64,000 bases of DNA from Lentibacillus siamensis (GTDB lineage: Bacteria > Bacillota > Bacilli > Bacillales > Amphibacillaceae): NCBI RefSeq assembly GCF_039522605.1, contig NZ_BAAADS010000025.1:186001-250000 (forward strand). The letters are read 5' to 3'. The notes under the pieces were generated by a model, which was given only the letters and a program-made list of their open reading frames with translations, searched no databases and was not told the origin of the DNA. Made by a program: the position numbers and the translations under genes. Positions 7,649 to 16,403 of this stretch are shown piece by piece (position 1 is the stretch's first letter; each line of letters begins with the position of its first letter).

Positions 7649-10600
7649 TTATGAATTTACTAGCTCTTTCGTATCCTCCAGGCGTACCGAAACTAATCTG
7701 GAAACACCGGATTCCTGCATGGTAACACCATAAAGGACATCGGCTTCTTCCATTGTACCTTTCCGGTGTGTAATGACAATGAACTGTGTCTTTTCACTAT
7801 ATACTTTGATATATTTGGCGAATCGGGATACATTTGCTTCATCAAGTGCTGCTTCGACCTCATCAAGTACACAAAACGGCACAGGACGCACACGTAAAAT
7901 GGCAAACAGTAGTGAAATTGCTGTGAGCGCACGTTCCCCGCCGGATAAGAGACCAAGGTGCTGCAGTTTTTTCCCGGGGGGCTGTGCAACAATATCAACA
8001 CCGGTATCGAGCAAGTTTTTCGGGTCGGTTAACTTCAACTCCGCACGTCCTCCGCCAAATAATTGCTGGAATACAGCTGCAAATTCATCCTTGATTTGGT
8101 TGAATGTATCACTAAACCTGCTTGTCATTTCTTCATCCATTTCAGCTATCACGGAATATAACGTCTGTTTAGCTTCTACCAAATCATTTTTCTGATCCGA
8201 TAAAAATGTATACCGTTCGGAAATCCGGTCATATTCATCAATGGCCCCCAAATTAACGGTCCCAAGCTGATCGATAGACTGTTTAAGCTGTTCCACCATT
8301 GCCCGGGTTTCATTCGGATCTTCTGTTTTGTCATACATTTTGTTAGCTTTTTCAAATGTCATTGTATACTCTGTCTGAAGTTTGGACAATCTGTTTTCCA
8401 AATCCACATCAAGACGGTTTGCTTTTACCTCTTTCTGCTGAAGAGCTTGCAAAAACGCCTGATGGTTTTTATTTTCTTCCTTCAACTCACGCTCCTGGTC
8501 CTGAATCAGCTGAGTAAGCTTTAACCTGTTGGTGCGCACTTGTTGAATTTTCTCTGCAAGTGAATCTTTATCTGACTTTACGCTCTGCAACGTTTGCTCC
8601 ATTTCTTCTTCCGTTTCCGTAGTGCTTTCCAGATCAACCAATTCATCAAGTTCTGCAGCATAGCTTGAAAATTGTGTATTATATTCCGTCAGCTGTTTTT
8701 GGACCGCATCTCTTTTTTCACGCTGGCTATTAGCTCGTTCTTCCTGTTCTGCGAGAGAAACCTGCGCCTGCTGCAAATCATGCCGTATTTGTTCTCGGTT
8801 CTCCTGCAGTTCTTCTTTTTGAGTAGTACGATGACTTAGTTCACCTTGAATATTTTCAAGGTGAACGGCCAATTCCTGCAGATCATTTGTCAGCTGTTCG
8901 TCACGAGTTTGAAGCTCGCTTTCATCCCGATCAAATTGCTGATTATCCTGATCGTAAAATGAAAGATTTTCATTCAGCGAAGCAAGCTTCATCTCTGTTT
9001 CGTTATATTTTTCACGAAGACTCTGCAATTTCTCTTGTTCTACTGTAACTGTTTGTTCCAGCTCCTGCAATTGTTGTTCCATCGTGTTGATTGTCTGCTT
9101 TTTTTGATTGACATTTTGTTCAAACGATTTTGCCCGTTTCCGAAATTCAGTCAGTTTATCACTGATTTCCTGCAGATCTTTCTCTCTAGTAAACAACGAT
9201 TGACTGATTTTCTTTTTCGCACCACCTGACATGGATCCTCCCGGGTTTACAACGTCCCCTTCCAACGTAACAACCCGATTTTTCCGATGGACAATCGAGG
9301 CTATTTCGTTGGCATCCTTTAATGTTTCCGCAACAAGAACATGTCCCATCAGATGCTTTACAGCCTTTTGAAATTCACTTGATACCAAGTCAGCTGCTAT
9401 ACCAATAAATCCTTTATGTCTTTCAGCCTTAGCCAATACGTCATTCGGGATAAAACGCGGCTGGATTGAATCCAGCGGCAAAAATGTGGCCCGCCCGTTG
9501 TTGGTTTTTTTCAGCCAATTAATCGCCTGACGTGCTGTTCGGTCTTCGTCAACAACAACGTGCTGTGCCTGTCCGCCCAAAACGGTTTCAATAGCTGTGA
9601 TGTATTGTTTCGGAACGTTAATAAGCTCTATTACCGCACCGTAAATACCGTTTAATTTTTTATCCTCACGGGCTTTTAAAACCTCTTTTACGCCATAAAA
9701 GAATCCCTGGAAATCATCTTTCATGTCCTCGAGCATTTCTTTCTTCGAGTTGAGCTTTTCCAAGTGCTGATAACCTTGATAAAGTTTCGTCTGGGATTCC
9801 TGAAAGGCGTTCCGTTTGTTGCTTAAATCTTCCTTCATCTGTTGGAAAGCATCAGACTGTTTGTTATAATTTTTTTCCTGTTCACTTAAGTCAGACCGTA
9901 AGCTCTCTTGTTCTGTTTTAATGGCTTTTCGCTCATCCAATAGACTGGCATATTTTTCGTATTTACGGTCTTTCTTTCCGGAAATCTGCCGTATTTGTTC
10001 CTGAATGGATTGTTTTTCATTTCGTTTCGCAGCCTGATTGTTCAGGTATTCGATATAATCCGATTTCAATTCCTCTATTTGCTCAGACAGACTGTCAGTT
10101 TCCGTTGATAATTTTGTTTCAAGTTCTGTTACACGCTGTTTCGTGTGCTTCCGGCTTTCCCGAACATTCGAGAGTTTTTTATTTTCATCGTTCAGTTCAT
10201 GTCGTAACTGTTCGATTTTATCTGCTGCTTCTTTTTTTTGCGTTTCCAATTTTTGCTTATTCTCCGCAAAATGTTTTGTGCGTTCGTTAAAAACCCTTTT
10301 TTTACTTTCATAACGTTCAAGTTTTTCGGTGGTTGACAATAGATCAGCTTGCAATCTCTCAATTTTGTCATCCGCATTCTGAACTTCCAAGCGATGATTT
10401 TCCAATTTAGCTTCATTTTGTTGAATCGAAGTTTTCAAATTGATTTCTTCCAGCTTTTCATTTTCCAATTCGTTAAGTAACGCTTCCCACTTTTCATGAA
10501 ATTGTTCAATTTCCGTAACTAAAAGTGATATTTCATGCTGCTTCAACTGATCCTTTTTATCCAGATATTTTTTTGCAGTTTCAGCCTGCTCCTGTAACGG

Positions 10601-11209
10601 GTCAATTTGCTGTTCAATTTCATGAATAATATCTTCCACACGATTCAAATTTTCCTGTGTTTCCGCCAGTTTATACTCCGCTTTCTTTTTCCGTTGCTTA
10701 TATTTCAGTACACCCGCAGCTTCTTCAAAAATAGTACGGCGTTCTTCCGATTTCGAGCTTAAAATTTCCTCTACTTTTCCCTGGCTGATAATGGAGAATG
10801 CTTCACGTCCAAGACCGGAATCCATAAACAAATCAATAATATCTTTCAGACGGCATGACTGTTTATTAATATAAAATTCACTTTCACCTGAACGATACAC
10901 ACGTCTTGTTACACTGACTTCTTCATAGTCAAGTGGCAGCACATTGTCACTGTTTTCCAGCACAAGTGTAACCTCGGCAACATTTAATGGGTTTCTTGTA
11001 TCACTGCCCTGAAAAATAATGTCTTCCATCTTCGACCCGCGCAATGACCTTGCTGACTGTTCACCAAGTACCCAGCGAATAGCATCCGTTATATTGCTTT
11101 TCCCGCTTCCGTTAGGACCAACCACCGCTGTCACACCGGGAACAAAATCAACATTAATTCGTTCAGCAAATGACTTGAACCCAACGCTTTCCAATCGTTT
11201 CAAATACAT
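7649..11209 (-). CDS. smc: Chromosome segregation SMC ATPase
   Basis: Condensin ATPase of 1186 aa, the same length as in B. subtilis, that loads near the origin with ScpA/ScpB. Walker A GPNGSGKSN lies at about 32-40. Long coiled coils flank a hinge near the middle (from about FQGFFYGVKEVL to SMSGGAKKK). The signature LLSGGERALTA and Walker B FCVLDEVEAALDE are near the C-terminus. I place the start at the ATG at 11209 (MYLKRLESVGFKSFAER), with GGAG 7 nt upstream. The frame extends 18 codons further upstream without a better site. Confidence 0.97.
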   Translation of the reverse strand: MYLKRLESVGFKSFAERINVDFVPGVTAVVGPNGSGKSNITDAIRWVLGEQSARSLRGSKMEDIIFQGSDTRNPLNVAEVTLVLENSDNVLPLDYEEVSVTRRVYRSGESEFYINKQSCRLKDIIDLFMDSGLGREAFSIISQGKVEEILSSKSEERRTIFEEAAGVLKYKQRKKKAEYKLAETQENLNRVEDIIHEIEQQIDPLQEQAETAKKYLDKKDQLKQHEISLLVTEIEQFHEKWEALLNELENEKLEEINLKTSIQQNEAKLENHRLEVQNADDKIERLQADLLSTTEKLERYESKKRVFNERTKHFAENKQKLETQKKEAADKIEQLRHELNDENKKLSNVRESRKHTKQRVTELETKLSTETDSLSEQIEELKSDYIEYLNNQAAKRNEKQSIQEQIRQISGKKDRKYEKYASLLDERKAIKTEQESLRSDLSEQEKNYNKQSDAFQQMKEDLSNKRNAFQESQTKLYQGYQHLEKLNSKKEMLEDMKDDFQGFFYGVKEVLKAREDKKLNGIYGAVIELINVPKQYITAIETVLGGQAQHVVVDEDRTARQAINWLKKTNNGRATFLPLDSIQPRFIPNDVLAKAERHKGFIGIAADLVSSEFQKAVKHLMGHVLVAETLKDANEIASIVHRKNRVVTLEGDVVNPGGSMSGGAKKKISQSLFTREKDLQEISDKLTEFRKRAKSFEQNVNQKKQTINTMEQQLQELEQTVTVEQEKLQSLREKYNETEMKLASLNENLSFYDQDNQQFDRDESELQTRDEQLTNDLQELAVHLENIQGELSHRTTQKEELQENREQIRHDLQQAQVSLAEQEERANSQREKRDAVQKQLTEYNTQFSSYAAELDELVDLESTTETEEEMEQTLQSVKSDKDSLAEKIQQVRTNRLKLTQLIQDQERELKEENKNHQAFLQALQQKEVKANRLDVDLENRLSKLQTEYTMTFEKANKMYDKTEDPNETRAMVEQLKQSIDQLGTVNLGAIDEYDRISERYTFLSDQKNDLVEAKQTLYSVIAEMDEEMTSRFSDTFNQIKDEFAAVFQQLFGGGRAELKLTDPKNLLDTGVDIVAQPPGKKLQHLGLLSGGERALTAISLLFAILRVRPVPFCVLDEVEAALDEANVSRFAKYIKVYSEKTQFIVITHRKGTMEEADVLYGVTMQESGVSRLVSVRLEDTKELVNS

Positions 11210-11277
11210 CTTCATTCTCCGTTTCCTGCTAGAGGATTGTTTAATATATGTACCATATTCCATTTGGTTTTTTATCG

Positions 11278-11306
11278 CATTTATTTTATCATAAAGAAAG
11301 GAACAA
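11278..11306 (-). promoter_or_regulatory. Possible sigma-A promoter for smc-ftsY
   Basis: On the minus strand TTGTTC (11301-11306) and TAAATG (11278-11283) are 17 bp apart. A promoter is expected because a strong terminator separates smc from rnc; the -10 match is modest. Confidence 0.4.
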
Positions 11307-11377
11307 AAGAAGGCATATCACAAAGTACACATGTGATTGGCCAGGTTACAAAAAATTAAAGTAATTGAGGTGTTTAG

Positions 11378-11605
11378 ATGAATTTAGAAAACCCTACACA
11401 AGAAAATCTGAAGTTTATCCTGGATGAGCTGGCCGAAAACCTGAATGTCGTTAATCGCGAAATTCTGGATCCAAAAGATTATGATTTGGAAAAATACGGG
11501 GAGCTAAAACTTATGTACGATATGATCAAACAAAAGGGACAGTTAAGCGCACCGGAAACCCAGGCATTTATTGACGAGCTGCGATCCGTAAGAAAAGATA
11601 CATAA
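11378..11605 (+). CDS. UPF0435 (DUF1128) family protein, YfkK-like
   Basis: Small protein of 75 aa, similar in pattern to the UPF0435 family (B. subtilis YfkK), whose function is unknown. The start MNLENPTQENLKFILDELAENLNVVN and the segment DYDLEKYGELKLMYDMIKQKGQLSAPE are typical; it is probably all helical. GAGGTG lies 5 nt before the ATG. It is on the plus strand, opposite to rnc and smc on either side, so it was inserted into an otherwise conserved operon. It is followed by a 21-bp tandem array and a bidirectional terminator. Confidence 0.82.
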   Translation: MNLENPTQENLKFILDELAENLNVVNREILDPKDYDLEKYGELKLMYDMIKQKGQLSAPETQAFIDELRSVRKDT

Positions 11606-11642
11606 CTACTCGTAAAATTGTAAACCACAATTACCGTTCGAA

Positions 11643-11726
11643 CGGAAGATATGCGCGATTTTATAACCAATATGCTCGTTTTTGTATCAGATATGCGCGC
11701 TTCTGCATAAGATATGCGCGATTCCC
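11643..11726. repeat. Tandem repeat, four 21-bp units
   Basis: Units begin at 11643, 11664, 11685 and 11706. Each carries a core like AAGATATGCGCGATTTT; unit 2 is the most diverged (AATATGCTCG). The spacing is exactly 21 bp, two helical turns. It lies after the UPF0435 gene and before the terminator shared with rnc. Confidence 0.88.
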
Positions 11727-11760
11727 AAATAAATGCATTATTATTTTTATCAAAGCTTAC

Positions 11761-11800
11761 ATCAAAAATGGCTGTCGTTTTGCCGGCAGCCATTTTTGAT
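11761..11800. terminator. Bidirectional terminator between UPF0435 gene and rnc
   Basis: A perfect 14-bp stem (ATCAAAAATGGCTG with CAGCCATTTTTGAT) with a 12-nt loop and A/T tracts inside both arms. It serves the plus-strand UPF0435 gene and the minus-strand rnc gene. Confidence 0.88.
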
Positions 11801-11808
11801 GGTTCAAC

Positions 11809-12489
11809 TCATTCAAATTTATCCAATGCATCTTTTGCCGCGCGTTGTTCCGCTTCTTTTTTGGTACGGCCGGAACCATCGCCGGCGACATCGCCTTTAA
11901 TCAAAACCTGTGCGACAAACTCTTTGTTATGGGAGGGACCATTTTCACCGGTAATAGTATATTCAATATTATGATTCCGGTGCTGTTGGACAAGCTCCTG
12001 CAACTGGCTTTTATAATCCATCGCATGCGAAAAAGCACCTGTTGATATTTTCGGAAAAACATATTTCTCTAAAAACTGAATCGCAACATCATACCCCTGA
12101 TCAAGATAAAGCGCACCCAGAAAAGCCTCAAAAACATCTGCCAGCAAAGCAGGACGTTCACGCCCACCTGTTTGTTCTTCACCTTTGCCCAGCAGGATAT
12201 GGTCACCAAAGTTCAATTCACGGGCAAAATTAACAAGTGATGGTTCGCATACGATGGATGCGCGCAATTTAGTCAATTCCCCTTCTGCCATTTTTTGTTT
12301 AGTCTGATACAAATATTGGGATACCCCTAATTCCAAAACTGCATCCCCAAGAAATTCCAGACGTTCATTATCCGAAAACTTCCCTTCACGATGCTCATTC
12401 ACATAGGATGAATGCGTAAAAGCTTGTCTAAGCAGGTCATGGTCTTGGAAAGTAATTCCCAGCTTTTCCTGCAAGACTGAAATTTTCAT
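11809..12489 (-). CDS. rnc: Ribonuclease III
   Basis: Double-strand-specific endoribonuclease of 226 aa that processes rRNA and SRP RNA precursors (rncS in B. subtilis). The catalytic signature NERLEFLGDAVLEL lies at about 41-54. The C-terminal double-stranded-RNA-binding domain runs from about YKSQLQELVQQ to the end, with GSGRTKKEAEQRAAKDAL. GGTGAT precedes the ATG. It lies downstream of acpP as in B. subtilis, but a plus-strand gene now separates it from smc. Confidence 0.96.
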   Translation of the reverse strand: MKISVLQEKLGITFQDHDLLRQAFTHSSYVNEHREGKFSDNERLEFLGDAVLELGVSQYLYQTKQKMAEGELTKLRASIVCEPSLVNFARELNFGDHILLGKGEEQTGGRERPALLADVFEAFLGALYLDQGYDVAIQFLEKYVFPKISTGAFSHAMDYKSQLQELVQQHRNHNIEYTITGENGPSHNKEFVAQVLIKGDVAGDGSGRTKKEAEQRAAKDALDKFE

Positions 12490-12558
12490 ACTTTATCACC
12501 ACTTTTCATTACTGTTTTAATCAGTTTATAAAAAATTAATCTATCTTGTAAATATACG

Positions 12559-12585
12559 GAAAGCCTCGCCCAATGCGAGACTTTC
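12559..12585 (-). terminator. Weak hairpin after acpP
   Basis: On the minus strand GAAAGTCTCGC pairs with GCGAGGCTTTC (11 pairs, one G-U) around a 5-nt loop. There is no clear T-tract, so it may be a weak terminator or a processing hairpin. Confidence 0.5.
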
Positions 12586-12593
12586 TCAAATAG

Positions 12594-12830
12594 TCAGGAT
12601 TGAGTACTGTTTATGTAATTAACAGCATCACCTACTGTATTAATCTTCTCTGCCTCTTCATCAGCGATTTCCATATCAAATTCGTCCTCAAGCTCCATAA
12701 CAAGCTCCACAACGTCCAAAGAATCCGCTTCTAAATCGTCTTTGAAAGAGGCTTCCATGGTCACTTTTGATTCATCCACATCCAAACGATCGACAATGAT
12801 ATCTTTTACGCGATCAAATACGTCTGCCAT
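12594..12830 (-). CDS. acpP: Acyl carrier protein
   Basis: Acidic carrier protein of 78 aa that holds growing fatty acyl chains on a phosphopantetheine arm. The attachment serine is in the DSLD motif (EADSLDVVELVMELED). It lies downstream of fabG as in B. subtilis, but 216 bp away because a 165-bp dispersed repeat fills most of the gap. GGGGGTG precedes the ATG, outside the repeat. Confidence 0.97.
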   Translation of the reverse strand: MADVFDRVKDIIVDRLDVDESKVTMEASFKDDLEADSLDVVELVMELEDEFDMEIADEEAEKINTVGDAVNYINSTQS

Positions 12831-12879
12831 AATACTTCACCCCCTTTCAATAAGGTAATCCTTTCGTTTGAAGTGATCA

Positions 12880-13044
12880 GCACTTCCGCCTTTCATCCTC
12901 TAGCTCCAGTACCCAGCGACTAGTAAACTTCCTTCACCTCCGTACGATAAGGCAACATCGGTTCGCTGAAGCTCACCGTGTTTTCTTTATCTCCTCCGGT
13001 TCAGTCCAGTTTATACGTCGCTAAACGGGCACTTCCGCCTTTCA
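12880..13044. repeat. 165-bp dispersed-type repeat with 16-bp direct repeats
   Basis: The 16-mer GCACTTCCGCCTTTCA occurs at 12880-12895 and again, identical, at 13029-13044. Between them is a GC-rich segment with a short inverted repeat, AGCGAC at 12915-12920 and GTCGCT at 13017-13022. It fills the gap between fabG and acpP and abuts the fabG stop codon. Similar segments are common between genes in Bacillaceae (recognised pattern). Confidence 0.75.
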
Positions 13045-13046
13045 CC

Positions 13047-13787
13047 CTACATTACCATTCCGCCGTCAATGTGGATAGTCTGTCCGGTAATGTAGCTTGC
13101 ATCATCTGAGGCGAGGAAGCGAACCACTTTTGCCACATCTTCGGGTGTACCCAATTTAGCAAGTGGAATCATTGCAAGCATGCTTTCTCTTTGTTCGTCT
13201 GACAGTGCATCCGTCATGTCAGTTGAAATAAATCCAGGTGCAACCGCATTAACCAGAATATTTCTGGATGCAAATTCTTTCGCAGTCGATTTGGTCAGTC
13301 CGATTACGCCGGCCTTGGCCGCAACATAATTGGCCTGGCCGGGATTACCGCTAACCCCGACAATGGAAGCGACGTTTACAATTCGTCCGTACTTTTGCTT
13401 CATCATCTGTCTGGCAACTGCTTTGGTGCATTGGAATACACCTTTTAAATTCGTATTGATGACCTGATCAAATTCCTCTTCTTTCATGCGCATCAACAGG
13501 TTATCCCGCGTTACCCCCGCATTATTAATAAGGATATCGAGGCTTCCAAATTCATTGGCTACTTCCTTTACCATCGCTTTTGCCTGATCACCATTCGCAA
13601 CATCTGCCTGTACTTTAAAAGATTTTACACCCAATTGCTCAATTTCTTCAACAACGGATTGTGCTTTCGCTTCATTTCCTGCAAAGTTGATGGCAACATT
13701 TGCCCCTTGTTTCGCCAATTCCAGTGCTATCGAACGGCCGATTCCCCGAGATGCTCCTGTTACAAGTGCGCTCTTTCCCTTCAACAT
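13047..13787 (-). CDS. fabG: 3-oxoacyl-ACP reductase FabG
   Basis: NADPH-dependent short-chain reductase of 246 aa that reduces 3-oxoacyl-ACP in fatty-acid elongation. It has the cofactor motif GASRGIG near 12-18, NNAGVTRD near 87-94, and the catalytic S-Y-K triad in ASIVGVSGNPGQANYVAAKAG. The ATG overlaps the fabD stop by one base (TAATG). A dispersed repeat begins directly after its stop codon. Confidence 0.96.
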   Translation of the reverse strand: MLKGKSALVTGASRGIGRSIALELAKQGANVAINFAGNEAKAQSVVEEIEQLGVKSFKVQADVANGDQAKAMVKEVANEFGSLDILINNAGVTRDNLLMRMKEEEFDQVINTNLKGVFQCTKAVARQMMKQKYGRIVNVASIVGVSGNPGQANYVAAKAGVIGLTKSTAKEFASRNILVNAVAPGFISTDMTDALSDEQRESMLAMIPLAKLGTPEDVAKVVRFLASDDASYITGQTIHIDGGMVM

Positions 13788-14728
13788 TACGATTCCTCCC
13801 TGTACCAGGATAAAAATTCATCCAACGAAGCCGGATCCTGTATGGTAAAAGTTTTTACGCTGCGGTCTATCTTCCGTACTAAACCACTTAATACTTTACC
13901 ATTTCCCACTTCCACAATTGCATCAACATTTTCCTGGATCATGCCACGAATGGATTCCTCGAAACGAACCGGAGAATATAGCTGCTTTATGAGTAAATCT
14001 TTTACTTCTTCCTTTTCTGTAACCGGTTTGGCTGTTACATTTGCATAAACTGGGATGCTGGCATTCTTGAAATCAATTTCATTCAGTTCTTTGGAAAACT
14101 GTTCATTTGCCGGTTTCATCAGCCTTGAATGGAATGGGCCGCTGACATTTAACGGCAGGACACGTTTGGCCCCACTGTCTTTCAATAAAGCAGAGGCCTT
14201 ATCGATACCTTCCTTTGACCCGGAAATCACAATCTGTCCGGGGCAATTCAGGTTTGCCAAATCTACTGCTTCGCCTTCCGGTAATTGTTGTAATACTGCC
14301 TCGATATCTTGCTGAGACATTCCCAGCACTGCTGCCATTGAACCCTGACCTTTCGGAAATGCTTCTTCCATCAGTCTGCCCCTCTTGGCAACCAGTGGCA
14401 ATGCTTCCTCAAAGGAAATTGCTCCCGCAGCAACAAGTGCACTGTATTCTCCTAAACTGTGACCCGCTGCCATGACTGGCTGCACTTCTTCCTTAACAAG
14501 TAATGTATGGGCAGCAATACTTGCTAAAAGAAGTGCAGGCTGTGCATTTTCCGTTTCTGTCAATTTCTCTTTGGAGCCATCAAACATAATGGTTGACATT
14601 TCTTTTCCCAACAGTTGGTCTGCCTCATGAAATAATTCCTGAACATCCGGATATTCATCATAAAATGCTTTCCCCATCCCGACCGTTTGTGAGCCTTGAC
14701 CAGGAAACATAAATGCGATGCGTTTCAT
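13787..14728 (-). CDS. fabD: Malonyl-CoA:ACP transacylase FabD
   Basis: Transfers malonyl groups from CoA to ACP to feed fatty-acid synthesis; 313 aa. The oxyanion motif GQGSQ lies at 10-14, the nucleophile Ser91 in GHSLGE, and the histidine in SGPFHSRLM near 197. The start overlaps the plsX stop by four bases (ATGA), and the end overlaps fabG, so plsX-fabD-fabG are tightly coupled. Confidence 0.96.
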   Translation of the reverse strand: MKRIAFMFPGQGSQTVGMGKAFYDEYPDVQELFHEADQLLGKEMSTIMFDGSKEKLTETENAQPALLLASIAAHTLLVKEEVQPVMAAGHSLGEYSALVAAGAISFEEALPLVAKRGRLMEEAFPKGQGSMAAVLGMSQQDIEAVLQQLPEGEAVDLANLNCPGQIVISGSKEGIDKASALLKDSGAKRVLPLNVSGPFHSRLMKPANEQFSKELNEIDFKNASIPVYANVTAKPVTEKEEVKDLLIKQLYSPVRFEESIRGMIQENVDAIVEVGNGKVLSGLVRKIDRSVKTFTIQDPASLDEFLSWYREES

Positions 14729-15732
14729 TCGTTTTCCCCCTTGTCCAAATCAATTCCTTTTATCGTCGTTTCAATCGTGTATGTTACATTATGATTAACC
14801 ATATATGTTGCCTGCTTGATAGCATTGAAAATTGCACGGCTGTTTGACGATCCATGCGCTTTAATCACTGGTGCTGCCAGACCAAATAACCCGGCACCAC
14901 CGTACTCGGAATAATCGAGTTTATTTTTCAGTCCGCTTAGATCACGTTTTACCATTCCTGCTGCAAGCTTTGTTTTCATCGATGACATAAACGTTTCCTT
15001 CAGCATGGAAAACATGGTCATGGCAGTGCCTTCAATTGTTTTCAGAGCGATATTTCCACTGAAGCCATCTGTCACCACAACATCAGCAACTCCGGACAGA
15101 ATATCACGTGCTTCCACATTGCCGATAAAATTAATCGGGGCGGCCTGTAATTGGGTAAATGCTTTTTTGGTCAAATCATTCCCTTTTCCATCCTCGGTGC
15201 CAACGTTTAAAAGTCCCACTTTGGGCTTGGCGACGGACCGAACTTTTTCACTGTAGATAGACCCCATGATGGCATACTGCACTAAATGGTGTGCTTTTGC
15301 ATCCACATTTGCACCTACATCAAGCAGCAGGAACCCTTTTCCGTCCACAGTCGGCAAAGTTGGGCTCAATGCCGGGCGATCGATGCCTGGAATCCTTCCA
15401 ACGACGAACAATCCGGCACTCATTAATGCACCGGTATTACCAGCCGATATACATGCATCTGCCCTGCCTTCTTTCACTTCTGTGGCAGCCAATACAAGTG
15501 AAGAATTCTTTTTCCGTCTGACCGCCCGAACAGGCTCATCCTCTGATGTAATAATCTCATCGGCATGAATAATCGTGATATTTTTCTTAGCGGTTAGTAA
15601 AGGCTTTATCTTTTTTTCATTTCCCACCAACGTAATATTTAAATCATTTATCCGGGAAACAGCATCAAGTGCACCTGAAACAATCTCATCAGGTGCATGA
15701 TCGCCTCCCATGGCATCAATTGCTATTCTCAT
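14725..15732 (-). CDS. plsX: Phosphate acyltransferase PlsX
   Basis: Converts acyl-ACP to acyl-phosphate for PlsY, the first step of phospholipid synthesis, acting at the membrane surface; 335 aa. The start MRIAIDAMGGDHAPDEIV is the family signature. I use the ATG at 15732, preceded by AAAGGAG at good distance; the frame runs 22 codons further upstream but lies inside fapR. It overlaps fapR by 17 bp. FakA, which supplies acyl-phosphate from exogenous fatty acids, is encoded at 23707. Confidence 0.96.
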   Translation of the reverse strand: MRIAIDAMGGDHAPDEIVSGALDAVSRINDLNITLVGNEKKIKPLLTAKKNITIIHADEIITSEDEPVRAVRRKKNSSLVLAATEVKEGRADACISAGNTGALMSAGLFVVGRIPGIDRPALSPTLPTVDGKGFLLLDVGANVDAKAHHLVQYAIMGSIYSEKVRSVAKPKVGLLNVGTEDGKGNDLTKKAFTQLQAAPINFIGNVEARDILSGVADVVVTDGFSGNIALKTIEGTAMTMFSMLKETFMSSMKTKLAAGMVKRDLSGLKNKLDYSEYGGAGLFGLAAPVIKAHGSSNSRAIFNAIKQATYMVNHNVTYTIETTIKGIDLDKGENE

Positions 15733-16309
15733 TGGGATTGTCTCCTTTTTGATCATTTGATCTGTACATAAAAAATAACCCGGTAAATACCTTCTCATTT
15801 TCTACAAAACTATTGACCCGGACAATTGTCAGCCCTTTGTCATCATTTCCTTCAACGATAGCTTTGGAAACAACGCGTTCCCCTTCTTTCACCTGACGCA
15901 TAAATTTTAGTTCGGATTTTGCCGTTAAAGCAAGTTCATCATTAATTACCGCAACGGCAAGCGAATTTGCCTGTGCAAACAAGTGATGCCCCCTGGCAAT
16001 TTTGTTCCGGGAAAACACATGCTCTTTTTGAATAATCAAAATCGATATTGCCCGTTTGTCGAGTTCAAGATCAATGATTTCCCCTATCACCTCATCAAGG
16101 GGCAATGCTTTAACAGTTTCATTCCATTGGTAAGTTGCCACAGATTTTATCCGTTCCCGCAATTCAGGAATAGAAAGCTCCATCCGATCAAGGCGGATTG
16201 TCTGAATGCTGACATTATACTTTTCTGCCAGTTTTTCATCCGTAATAAAAGGGGTTTTATCAATCGTTTCTTTCAATAATTGCTGCCGCTTCACTTTATT
16301 AATTTTCAT
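15716..16309 (-). CDS. fapR: Transcriptional repressor FapR of lipid synthesis
   Basis: Malonyl-CoA-sensing repressor of fatty-acid and phospholipid genes; 197 aa. An N-terminal DeoR-like helix-turn-helix (ITDEKLAEKYNVSIQTIRLDR, about 18-39) precedes a C-terminal hotdog fold that binds malonyl-CoA (GHHLFAQANSLAVAVINDELALTAKSELKF). It is the first gene of fapR-plsX-fabD-fabG(-acpP). A FapR operator overlaps its promoter, so it is autoregulated. Its 3' end overlaps plsX by 17 bp. Confidence 0.96.
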   Translation of the reverse strand: MKINKVKRQQLLKETIDKTPFITDEKLAEKYNVSIQTIRLDRMELSIPELRERIKSVATYQWNETVKALPLDEVIGEIIDLELDKRAISILIIQKEHVFSRNKIARGHHLFAQANSLAVAVINDELALTAKSELKFMRQVKEGERVVSKAIVEGNDDKGLTIVRVNSFVENEKVFTGLFFMYRSNDQKGDNPNENSN

Positions 16310-16344
16310 CTATGCGCACCATCCATTTAACAATGTCCATGAAT

Positions 16345-16362
16345 ACTAGGACTTGGTACTAA
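16345..16362 (-). promoter_or_regulatory. FapR operator
   Basis: On the minus strand TTAGTACCAAGTCCTAGT, an imperfect palindrome that closely matches the known FapR box (TTAGTACC-type half sites). It overlaps the -10 hexamer by four bases and extends downstream, the right position for repression. The right half has one mismatch from perfect symmetry. Confidence 0.85.
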
Positions 16363-16387
16363 TAGTAATATATAATACCACGTCCAA
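16359..16387 (-). promoter_or_regulatory. Promoter of the fapR-plsX-fabD-fabG operon
   Basis: On the minus strand TTGGAC (16382-16387) and TATTAG (16359-16364) are 17 bp apart, with the FapR operator at the -10 and start site. Confidence 0.65.
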
Positions 16388-16403
16388 ATATGCAAGTCAG
16401 CCA

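Noticed and set aside
11643..11726. CRISPR array
   Set aside because: Units are 21 bp, contiguous without spacers, and no cas gene is near.
12841..13046. FapR operator or promoter of acpP inside the repeat
   Set aside because: No TTAGTACC-type half site is present, and no convincing -35/-10 pair could be placed.
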